A DNA stretch of 11,479 nt from Candidatus Zixiibacteriota bacterium (GTDB lineage: Bacteria; Zixibacteria; MSB-5A5; GN15; FEB-12), in the NCBI GenBank assembly GCA_018816665.1, contig JAHIVM010000532.1, positions 1 to 11,479 on the forward strand, given 5' to 3'. This document shows positions 5,920 to 11,479 of the stretch, one piece after another. The notes beneath the pieces were generated by a model. That model saw nothing but the letters and a program-made list of their open reading frames with translations. It was not told the origin of the DNA and ran no database searches. The number at the start of each line of letters is the position of its first letter. Within the stretch, counting starts at the first letter, position 1. The translations under genes and the position numbers were made by a program.

Positions 5920-7900
5920 CAGAATCTCCTCCCACCCTCTCCAGAAAGACCTGCAGGCGGGCGGCCGATGACATGGACCGCACAAAATCGCAGGCGTTTT
6001 CATACTCATCCCGGGGCTCAATTGTACCGGGATATCGGTTCTCAAATTCCACCACGAGTGTACCGCCGGGAGATGTGGCCCGGCACGATGTCAGGGCTCC
6101 CTTCCATTCCCGATTCACCGAGTCAGGCATCGGAGCCACCTTCCAGCCTGCCGGCAGCACCCACTTGATCTCAGTACGTTCTGTCGCCTGGGATCCCAGG
6201 TAGATGTGATGATATCGCCGGGCAGATCGTTTCAGGGGCACCATATCTTCCGAAAAGAACGGATTTGCCTTCAGGAGCAATCGGTCGCCCACCTTCTGTA
6301 CCGGTCCGGGCGACTGCAACCGGAAGGTGACCCAGGCCGAATCACTGTCGGTGTGTCGGGCAAAGTCCGTCACGGAGGGACCAATCAACTGCTCCGCATA
6401 GCTCTCCTGATACCACTTCCGGGTCTCTTCCGCGTCTGTTGTCTCATAGTCGCTGGCGGCTGCGACAGCTCGTCGGCCCCGCCGCAGTACAGTAATACGG
6501 GCATCCATTCCCCAGGTCGAATCGAGCGTGCATACCGCCCGGAATTCCAGGGGCCAATCCTCCGGCTCCAGGTGGGGCAACCACACCAGCGCCGAATCCT
6601 GTTCGGAGACCGGCAGCAAACCCGTGCCGTACAGGCTGACAGGCAAGTGTCCCAGGGGGGTGGAGGGATCGGTGGGATCAAAATACACCCTGTCACTCAC
6701 GGAGGCATACGGCGGAATCATACGCAAAAGGGACTCGTCCGGGAACAACCCAACAATCACATGGTCAAACTGGTGCGTGCCGGGGGTGGAATCAATCACG
6801 TCACCCTCCACCCGCGCCAGCACCGCCTGACTGCGAATATCGGCGGCCGCCAGAAGGCAACGCATGAGAGTCGTTTTGTCCTTGCAGTCGCCGTAGCGAG
6901 TTCCCAGGGTTGTCGCCGCCGGGCGCGGACAGATTCCGCCATCACCGATAGCCACGGCCACGTACCGTATTTCTTTCTGCACCCAGGCGGCTATTGCCGC
7001 CACTTTCTCACCATCGGTATCCAATCCGGAACATAACTGATTGGACAGTGCCTGAATCTCCGGGGCAACTACCACGGGAGAGTCAAGCAAACGGGTCTCC
7101 GAGGCTGACACAGTTCGCCAGTCATTGGCGCTGGTGGCCGACGGGTCTGAGGGGTCGTACGGTACGACAAACAGGTGGGGCAATACCAGCCGCAAGGGCG
7201 GCATATACGGTTCCATGGGGATATAGGGCAGATTAAAAACCCGCCAGCTGTTCGTGCCGGCGGTCTGCGTCACGGCCACATTCGACGGGATCCGTCCACC
7301 GGCCCGCATTTTCCAGCCCTCCGGCAACACCACCGAACATTCAGCGTGTACGACCGGCTGATCGTCCTGAAACACAAACGGGATTATAGACCAGGAGAGA
7401 GAGCCCTGCTTATGTATCTCGTACTCATAGCCTACAATATCGCCGGCTTTGAGATAGCCAAATCCGGCCGTGAGATTGCGCACATCGTCATAGAAGCCGG
7501 CGGTCGTTGCCGATGCCACCGACACCATATCGTCGCGACTGAGTTTCAGCTCACTGCCCGATGCGGGAAGACACCAGCCCTTGAGATTCTTGATTTGACG
7601 ATTGGGATGCAGCGGCTCGTTCACCTTACCGTACAAGGAGCCATCGGACGACAGAATTTTCACCACCATCCGAATTTTCTGGACCGACTCACCCGACTCC
7701 TTTAATTCGGCATCGGTCGAACGCAGGAGATACAGCGCGGATGCGTCTTCGTGGGGCTCAATAGCAGCACCGCTCTCAATGGCATCCTTCATCCAGCCGG
7801 GAATGGCATACACGGGGAAACACAACGCTACTGCCAGGATTACCCCGAGCAGCAAGATTGACATACTGCGCGATAGTTTTGAGATAGACTCTCCCGTCAC
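5912..7900 (-). CDS. Exported DUF3857/transglutaminase-like protein with intact Cys-His-Asp triad
   Basis: This 662-residue protein has an N-terminal signal sequence: Lys8 and Arg11, then a hydrophobic run MSILLLGVILAVALCFPVYA, with likely cleavage near Ala32. Residues about 45-260 fit DUF3857, for example DASALYLLRSTDAEL and KAGDIVGYEYE. The transglutaminase-like core spans about 280-425. It has 'AAIAAWVQKEIRYVAVAIG', the cysteine motif RYGDCKDKTTLM (Cys339), the histidine motif QFDHVIVGL (His380) and the acid motif YFDPTDPSTPLG (Asp408). The remaining C-terminal region is beta-rich. The triad suggests a papain-fold thiol enzyme acting outside the cytoplasm; peptide crosslinking or amide cleavage is possible, and the substrate is unknown. 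It is first in a two-gene unit with a diverged paralog and has its own strong promoter. GTG 7900 lacks a good ribosome site but gives a proper positively charged signal N-terminus. ATG 7864 is an alternative that removes it. Confidence 0.88.
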   Translation of the reverse strand: MTGESISKLSRSMSILLLGVILAVALCFPVYAIPGWMKDAIESGAAIEPHEDASALYLLRSTDAELKESGESVQKIRMVVKILSSDGSLYGKVNEPLHPNRQIKNLKGWCLPASGSELKLSRDDMVSVASATTAGFYDDVRNLTAGFGYLKAGDIVGYEYEIHKQGSLSWSIIPFVFQDDQPVVHAECSVVLPEGWKMRAGGRIPSNVAVTQTAGTNSWRVFNLPYIPMEPYMPPLRLVLPHLFVVPYDPSDPSATSANDWRTVSASETRLLDSPVVVAPEIQALSNQLCSGLDTDGEKVAAIAAWVQKEIRYVAVAIGDGGICPRPAATTLGTRYGDCKDKTTLMRCLLAAADIRSQAVLARVEGDVIDSTPGTHQFDHVIVGLFPDESLLRMIPPYASVSDRVYFDPTDPSTPLGHLPVSLYGTGLLPVSEQDSALVWLPHLEPEDWPLEFRAVCTLDSTWGMDARITVLRRGRRAVAAASDYETTDAEETRKWYQESYAEQLIGPSVTDFARHTDSDSAWVTFRLQSPGPVQKVGDRLLLKANPFFSEDMVPLKRSARRYHHIYLGSQATERTEIKWVLPAGWKVAPMPDSVNREWKGALTSCRATSPGGTLVVEFENRYPGTIEPRDEYENACDFVRSMSSAARLQVFLERVGGDSGE
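5926..5932 (-). promoter_or_regulatory. Ribosome binding site for the overlapping GTG start
   Basis: The minus strand reads GGAGGAG, then ATTCTG, then GTGAGTAA. The GTG at 5919 starts the downstream gene, and the TAA inside the same eight bases ends the upstream one. The site therefore lies within the last codons of the upstream gene, and translation of the two should be coupled. Confidence 0.8.
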
Positions 7901-7938
7901 CGAAGGTTACGGCCATAGACCGCTCACACTACGTTAGG

Positions 7939-7967
7939 AGTATACCATTCCCCGCGGGTTCTGTCAA
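7939..7967 (-). promoter_or_regulatory. Strong sigma70-like promoter for the transglutaminase-fold gene pair
   Basis: The minus strand shows a perfect TTGACA (7967-7962), a 17-base spacer and TATACT (7944-7939), placing the transcription start near 7932, about 32 bases before GTG 7900. The spacer contains an 8-base perfect palindrome, CCCGCGGG (7951-7958), which may be chance in GC-rich DNA or a repressor site. The promoter separates this pair from the RDD gene, which ends at 7993. Confidence 0.7.
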
Positions 7968-7992
7968 CCAGTGGCGTGTGATGCTCAGCATG

Positions 7993-8496
7993 TCACTGAT
8001 TCGGTGCCGGAGGATCGCCCGCCACTTCAGTGGTCACATAGTCTGCCTTCACCACCCAGGTCCCGGCCAGGTAGTCATGCACACATCGTTTGGCGTTGCC
8101 GAATATGACCAGAACATTGCCCAGCGCAAGCAGTTGACCCACGTACGGGATCAGCAAAACGCACCACATGATAACGTATCGCATCAGGATCAGCTTGCCG
8201 AATTCCGGAACCCGCCCGTATCGGTCGACGATCTTCATTTTCAGAAGATATTTCCCCACTGTCTGCCCCTTGTGAAACAGCAGGTATCCGTTGATGGCCA
8301 CGAACACAGCAAAACTAAGCAGGGCCTTGCCGAATTGCCCGCCAAACATCATGCTACGACCATATATCACATCATCGAAAACGCCGGTGGCTATGAGCAC
8401 AGGGATATTGATAATCGACACCGCGATGGCATCAATGATAGCGCCGCCGAGGCGCGTCCAGCGACTGGCAAGGGCTTGTTGTGGGGGCTGGTTCAT
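7993..8496 (-). CDS. RDD-family membrane protein
   Basis: This small integral membrane protein of 167 residues has the RDD hallmarks: RWTRLGGAIIDAI at about 12-24 (Arg12/15, Asp22), GQTVGKYLLKMKIV at about 77-90, and RCVHDYLAGTWVV near the C-terminus (137-149). Hydrophobic segments lie at about 18-40, 57-75 and 104-132, consistent with the usual three to four membrane helices. The protein is slightly short but complete. RDD proteins are poorly characterised; some have been linked to ion or solute transport and many are of unknown role. Start: ATG 8496 is preceded by GGAGG with a six-base spacer. The longer reading to 8583 would cross the predicted promoter and adds a stretch with no RDD similarity. 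The gene has its own promoter candidate upstream and is separated by 92 bases, with a further promoter, from the next gene. Confidence 0.87.
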   Translation of the reverse strand: MNQPPQQALASRWTRLGGAIIDAIAVSIINIPVLIATGVFDDVIYGRSMMFGGQFGKALLSFAVFVAINGYLLFHKGQTVGKYLLKMKIVDRYGRVPEFGKLILMRYVIMWCVLLIPYVGQLLALGNVLVIFGNAKRCVHDYLAGTWVVKADYVTTEVAGDPPAPNQ

Positions 8497-8500
8497 GTAT

Positions 8501-8507
8501 TCCCTCC
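8501..8507 (-). promoter_or_regulatory. Ribosome binding site deciding the RDD start
   Basis: The minus strand reads GGAGGGA four bases before ATG 8496 (GGAGG plus a six-base spacer). It places the start at MNQPPQQ rather than at an upstream in-frame ATG at 8583. Confidence 0.75.
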
Positions 8508-8530
8508 GGGGCATGGCATTCCAGATCGAT

Positions 8531-8550
8531 ATTGGACTGACATTGGACTG
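8531..8550. repeat. Tandem 9-bp direct repeat at the RDD transcription start
   Basis: ATTGGACTG occurs twice, at 8531-8539 and 8542-8550, with an 11-base period, close to one turn of DNA. The pair lies immediately downstream of the -10 box, over the predicted start site and leader. It could be an operator for a protein binding the same face of the helix, or simply a small duplication. Confidence 0.6.
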
Positions 8551-8554
8551 CGAC

Positions 8555-8583
8555 AATATACCCCAGAAACATAGCCGAGGCAA
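8555..8583 (-). promoter_or_regulatory. Candidate promoter of the RDD gene
   Basis: The minus strand has TTGCCT (8583-8578), a 17-base spacer and TATATT (8560-8555): 4/6 and 5/6 matches with ideal spacing. The start of transcription would be near 8548, about 50 bases before ATG 8496. Confidence 0.5.
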
Positions 8584-8618
8584 TGGTGGATATTAGAATC
8601 AGATGTCGGGTTTCTCGC

Positions 8619-8637
8619 TGCCCGCTATTCGCGGGCA
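8619..8637. repeat. Perfect 7-bp inverted repeat (short hairpin)
   Basis: TGCCCGC (8619-8625), loop TATTC and GCGGGCA (8631-8637) form a perfect hairpin between the methyltransferase gene and the RDD promoter. Neither strand has a U-tract after it, so it is not a standard intrinsic terminator. It could still protect the 3' end of the methyltransferase mRNA, or be part of a repeated intergenic element together with the adjacent 26-bp array. Confidence 0.6.
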
Positions 8638-8640
8638 CCT

Positions 8641-8744
8641 CGGAACCGCGACCTACAAGAGACACCCGGAACCGTGACCTACAAAAAACAATCGGAACCG
8701 TGACCTGCAAAAGACAATCGGAACCGTGACCTACAGAGGAAGTC
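8641..8744. repeat. Four tandem copies of a 26-bp noncoding unit
   Basis: Units start at exactly 8641, 8667, 8693 and 8719. The shared core is CGGAACCGTGACCTACA, with single substitutions in copy 1 (CG for TG) and copy 3 (TGC for TAC). It is followed by a purine/A-rich 9-base tail (AGAGACACC, AAAAACAAT, AAAGACAAT, GAGGAAGTC). A period of 26 is not a multiple of three, so this is not a coding repeat. There are no unique spacers, so it is not a CRISPR array. It sits 22 bases downstream of the methyltransferase stop. Confidence 0.9.
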
Positions 8745-8766
8745 GATACAAAATCACAATGCAATC

Positions 8767-9960
8767 TTACGATTGATCGCCGTCGTCCGCCTTCACCTTT
8801 CGTGTCCCCCGGTACATCTCGTACTTCAGCAGGCGGCATTCTATCGAGCCGTTGTACATCTCGATCCTTCGCGAGGTCCGCAGCCCGATGTGTTTCGCCG
8901 CCGCCATATTGCCCGTAAACACAAAGGCATCGTAGTCCGTGAAGTTCTTTTTGAGGGCGTCGCCGATATCGTGATAAAAGTCGTTGATCTCCTCCACGGC
9001 CATGCGTTCACCGTACGGAGGATTGATAATCAATACGCCCGGCGCCGGCGGCGGCACCAGGTCGGCTATGGGACAATGGCGGAACTCGATGTCGCCCTCA
9101 AGGCCCGCCTGACGGGCATTCCCGGCGGCCTCGCCCGCCTGACGGGAACTTTTGTCCGAACCGAGCATCTTGAAGTTCAGCGACGGCAACATCTTTTTGC
9201 GCGCCTTTTCCTGCAGCGATTCGAACAACTCCCGATCAAAGTCCGGCCAGTTCATGAATCCAAAACTCTTGCGCCGAATACCGGGGGCGATATTGCGGGC
9301 GATCAATCCGGCCTCGATTACAATTGTCCCCGATCCGCACATGGCGTCAACGAACGAGCTTTTTCGGTCCCATCCCGACTGCAGCACAATCCCGGCCGCC
9401 AGAACCTCGTTGAGCGGCGCTTTTCCGGTTTTGGTGCGGTATCCCCGCTTAAACAACGGCCCGCCCGATGAGTCCAGGGCCAGCGTACACTCGTCCTTGT
9501 AGATGTAGACATTGATCCGCATATCGGGGCGTTTCAGATCCACCGATGGCCGCTGACCGGACACTTTGCGGAACCGGTCGGCGATAGCGTCTTTGGTTTT
9601 TTGCGCCACGTACAGGGAGTTGTCGAATTTGGTATCTACGAGGACGGCGTCAATGGCGAACGTCTTGCGCAGGCTGAGCCACTTTTCCCATGGGATCTTC
9701 AGGACCTCGCGGTACAGCTGATGTTCATCCGTAGCCGTGAATCCGACAATCGGCATGATTATGCGGGTTGCGGTCCGGCACCAGAGGTTGGCGTTGTAGA
9801 GCAGTTCCATGTCGCCGTAGAATTCAACCGAGCGGACCATCTCGCGGACCCGCGAGGCGCCCAGATCAGTCAGCTCGCGGGCGAGAATGCTCTCAAGCCC
9901 GTACAGGGTCTTGGCGACTATCCGGAACGAATGCTTGCTCGAAGCGGTTTTTCTTGCCAT
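8767..9960 (-). CDS. rlmL: THUMP-domain 23S rRNA (guanine-N2) methyltransferase, RlmL/YpsC type
   Basis: This 397-residue protein contains an N-terminal ferredoxin-like plus THUMP RNA-binding region (about 10-155, beginning SFRIVAKTLYGLESILARELTDLGA) and a class I methyltransferase domain. The conserved LFKRGYR lies at about 169-175. The SAM-binding motif I is FVDAMCGSGTIVIEAG (about 203-218), and the catalytic motif IV is INPPYGER (about 312-319), typical of N2-guanine methylation. It corresponds to the N-terminal half of E. coli RlmKL, which makes m2G2445 in 23S rRNA, and to the stand-alone YpsC form. The RlmK half is absent, as in many bacteria. The exact target base is inferred from family. 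Start: ATG 9960 opens the conserved part, although it has no Shine-Dalgarno; a GTG at 10011 has none either and adds an unconserved leader. It follows the lipoprotein gene by 119 bases, with no clear promoter seen. Confidence 0.9.
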   Translation of the reverse strand: MARKTASSKHSFRIVAKTLYGLESILARELTDLGASRVREMVRSVEFYGDMELLYNANLWCRTATRIIMPIVGFTATDEHQLYREVLKIPWEKWLSLRKTFAIDAVLVDTKFDNSLYVAQKTKDAIADRFRKVSGQRPSVDLKRPDMRINVYIYKDECTLALDSSGGPLFKRGYRTKTGKAPLNEVLAAGIVLQSGWDRKSSFVDAMCGSGTIVIEAGLIARNIAPGIRRKSFGFMNWPDFDRELFESLQEKARKKMLPSLNFKMLGSDKSSRQAGEAAGNARQAGLEGDIEFRHCPIADLVPPPAPGVLIINPPYGERMAVEEINDFYHDIGDALKKNFTDYDAFVFTGNMAAAKHIGLRTSRRIEMYNGSIECRLLKYEMYRGTRKVKADDGDQS

Positions 9961-10079
9961 GGGGCAAGGAAAGGATTTATCCACGAAAGTCAAAGGGGAA
10001 TCGAACCGCACCGGTCAGTGACCCGAAACGGAAAGCCTCTGAATGGGATATGTCTCGCCCGGGGCCGGCAGTTTGCTGT

Positions 10080-11270
10080 CTAAGGAACCACGTAATAGTC
10101 GACAAGCGTCCGGGTTCGAGTCATCTCCGGCCAGAAGCCGAACTGCCTGCGGACGCTTTTGACTATTCCTACATCCCGAACAAGCCAGTCATCCTGATGC
10201 CAGTAGTCATTGAATCCGCCGCCGTACATGCGAGCATGGAAGCACGACGGAAAAGTCTGGACCGGAGTGACAACTCGTTCCTTGTCCAGCACCTCGGCGA
10301 ACGGTGCAATGAAGTAGATGCCCCAGGTTCGCCCCACCGCCAGCGGGAAGTTGTAATAGAGATCCCAGAGAGGACTGGAGATGGTATCCTGCTGAAACGT
10401 GATCCGCTCTTCAGCGGTTACCACGAACTGGGTGTCAATCTCACGGTGGCTCCTGAACTCCCACAGGGTGTATGCCGTTCCTGACTCGAAATGACCGGAG
10501 TCAGCAATTGTGACGGTCACCGTATCGAAAGTAACTGCCACCGAGTCCCCTCCCATGCTGGTGGAATCTATCTCTTCATAGACCCATTCGGTACCAACCT
10601 TGTTAGGAAACCGACGAAGCGTGAAAGTCGTAAGATCGTATCCAATCAGTTCCCAGACTTCGTTTTTGGTCGCGGTGACGCTGCTGCCGTCGGAAAACTG
10701 GCTGAGACAATACCGGTAGACCATACCGATGTCGGGCACCAGCCAGGTCTGGCTCCAGTTCCCGCCCCCTTCAAAGTCAAGGTTCCAGGAGCGATCTATC
10801 CGGGCGCCGTCGTTGAACGGGCCGGCCGGAACGTCGATCCGCCCGACCAGGGTCACAACACTCGTATCATCTGCGGAGACCGGTCCCTGCCAACTGCTGC
10901 CCAGATCAAGGGGGAATACGACAGTTTCTCCCGCCGAGGACGCGTCTACACTGTCGAGAATCTCCAGCGTGTCCCCTCGGAAATGCAGATACTGCCAGTC
11001 GAAGAGTCCGGCCCGAACGTGCTTTTCACTGCGTCGGGTGACGAAACCGTTTGAGCCGGATGTCAGGGTGTCGGTGAGCGAGAGCCAGACCGTGTCGGTA
11101 ATCTGGGTGAGACTGTCGTAAACCTGGTATTTCCAGAGCATACCGATTGCGTTCGGAAAATCGACATTGCCCTTTCCGTCCTTGTTACCGGTTGGCGGGT
11201 CGTCGGTACAGGAACCCAGGAGAACGAGCAGGACGAGCAGGATCGTCGTTACTGGTCTGGATACACTCAC
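10080..11270 (-). CDS. Lipoprotein of unknown function made of two diverged repeat modules
   Basis: This 396-residue protein starts with a lipoprotein signal, MSVSRPVTTILLVLLVLLGSC, with lipidated Cys21, and continues with a polar linker. I do not recognise the family with confidence. The mature part is beta-strand-rich, acidic and Thr/Ser-rich, and appears to be two copies of one module (about 38-210 and 221-396). FPNAIGMLWKYQVYDS aligns with FPNKVGTEWVYEEIDS, FPLDLGSSW with FPLAVGRTW, and TWLVPDIGMVYR with DWLVRDVGIVKS. The order is the same and the offsets nearly equal (183, 189, 186 residues). This suggests a surface or periplasmic binding or structural lipoprotein. A distant resemblance to 'PL..G..W.Y' envelope proteins (TapB/DUF3108-like) is only an impression. 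Start: GTG 11270 has GGGGAGGT five bases upstream and a promoter before that. It seems to be the first gene of its transcription unit. Confidence 0.85.
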   Translation of the reverse strand: MSVSRPVTTILLVLLVLLGSCTDDPPTGNKDGKGNVDFPNAIGMLWKYQVYDSLTQITDTVWLSLTDTLTSGSNGFVTRRSEKHVRAGLFDWQYLHFRGDTLEILDSVDASSAGETVVFPLDLGSSWQGPVSADDTSVVTLVGRIDVPAGPFNDGARIDRSWNLDFEGGGNWSQTWLVPDIGMVYRYCLSQFSDGSSVTATKNEVWELIGYDLTTFTLRRFPNKVGTEWVYEEIDSTSMGGDSVAVTFDTVTVTIADSGHFESGTAYTLWEFRSHREIDTQFVVTAEERITFQQDTISSPLWDLYYNFPLAVGRTWGIYFIAPFAEVLDKERVVTPVQTFPSCFHARMYGGGFNDYWHQDDWLVRDVGIVKSVRRQFGFWPEMTRTRTLVDYYVVP

Positions 11271-11275
11271 GGTAC

Positions 11276-11283
11276 ACCTCCCC
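11276..11283 (-). promoter_or_regulatory. Ribosome binding site for the lipoprotein GTG start
   Basis: The minus strand reads GGGGAGGT, a five-base spacer (GTACC) and GTG at 11270. This strong site fixes a non-ATG start. Confidence 0.8.
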
Positions 11284-11312
11284 GAGAGTTAATGAGTAGT
11301 TCTAATGCTATC

Positions 11313-11342
11313 AATATGGACCGGTGCAGAGCCGGCTGTCAA
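11313..11342 (-). promoter_or_regulatory. Candidate promoter of the lipoprotein gene
   Basis: The minus strand has a perfect TTGACA (11342-11337), an 18-base spacer and CATATT (11318-11313, 4/6). The predicted start is near 11306, leaving a leader of about 36 bases before GTG 11270. Confidence 0.5.
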
Positions 11343-11387
11343 GCACTCCTGAGGGACGAATCGCAACGCCCCAATGTTCAACGATGA

Positions 11388-11439
11388 CAGGCAAAGGCCT
11401 GTATTGGGTCACCGTGCTGCCCCCGGGCAGACAAGTCTG
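11388..11439. repeat. Cluster of short inverted repeats at the window end
   Basis: Three small hairpins lie here: CAGGC/GCCTG (11388-11401, loop AAAG), CTGCCC/GGGCAG (11417-11430, loop CC) and CAGAC/GTCTG (11428-11439, loop AA). The last two share CAG and exclude each other. No gene is evident in 11343-11479. An open frame from the ATG at 11375 to the edge has no ribosome site and no recognisable sequence. Confidence 0.4.
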
Positions 11440-11479
11440 TCAAACATGCCGGCCACCTGTCAGAAACGGTCACCACCGG

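Noticed and set aside
5920..6045. Upstream ATG start (6045) for the second transglutaminase-fold protein
   Set aside because: It would overlap the upstream gene by 134 bases, place a signal sequence inside the protein, and ignore the good GGAGGAG site before GTG 5919.
7978..7996. Imperfect dyad over the RDD stop codon as a terminator
   Set aside because: The arms meet with almost no loop and one arm has a two-base insertion; no T-tract follows on the minus strand.
8641..8744. Possible CRISPR array
   Set aside because: The units follow each other at 26 bp without unique spacers of normal length, and no cas gene is present.
8762..8775. Hairpin CAATC-GTAA-GATTG at the methyltransferase stop as a terminator
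   Set aside because: The stem has only five mostly A/T pairs and there is no run of T directly after it, although the GTAA loop is of the stable GNRA type.
8432..8839. 135-codon open frame on the minus strand across the repeat region
   Set aside because: It overlaps the well-supported methyltransferase and RDD genes out of frame, and its middle is a 26-bp noncoding repeat read in shifting frames.
9988..10010. GGTTCGATTCCCC on the minus strand, like a tRNA or tmRNA T-arm
   Set aside because: The five bases before and after the TTCGAT loop (GTGCG and TCCCC) do not pair, and no acceptor stem, D-arm or CCA can be found around it.

Overview
The window carries eight protein-coding genes, all on the minus strand; gene order below follows transcription, from high to low coordinates. 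I see no rRNA, tRNA, transposase, CRISPR array or prophage gene. The sequence is moderately GC-rich. Start codons are mixed (ATG, GTG and probably one TTG), and several starts have clear GGAGG-type ribosome binding sites. Lipoproteins, secreted DUF3857/transglutaminase-like proteins and a soluble PAS kinase with a cysteine cluster suggest a Gram-negative, environmental, probably uncultivated bacterium. A lineage of the FCB group (Zixibacteria-like) or a deltaproteobacterial one would fit. That placement is an inference from gene content only.

Layout: (1) 11270-10080, a lipoprotein built of two diverged copies of one ~180-residue module, behind a sigma70-like promoter. (2) 9960-8767, a THUMP-domain 23S rRNA methyltransferase of the RlmL/YpsC type. 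(3) 8766-8497, a noncoding interval with a short hairpin, four tandem copies of a 26-bp unit, and a promoter with a tandem 9-bp repeat at its likely transcription start. (4) 8496-7993, a small RDD-family membrane protein. (5) 7900-5912 and 5919-3853, two overlapping genes for exported DUF3857 plus transglutaminase-fold proteins behind the best promoter in the window. The first keeps a Cys-His-Asp triad; the second has lost all three residues. (6) 3683-2562, a soluble PAS sensor histidine kinase without a response regulator nearby. (7) 2465-1575, an alpha/beta hydrolase lipoprotein. (8) 1479-424, a tandem GNAT acetyltransferase, translationally coupled (ATGA overlap) to a TetR-family regulator (427-1) that runs off the window edge.

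The window reads as several short transcription units rather than one system. The two units with internal logic are the overlapping active/inactive transglutaminase-fold pair and the GNAT-TetR couple. Four products have a lipobox or signal peptide, so much of the segment concerns the cell envelope. I found no clearly defined new defence or mobile system. The best leads are the pseudoenzyme pair, the cysteine-cluster kinase, the duplicated lipoprotein and the 26-bp repeat array.
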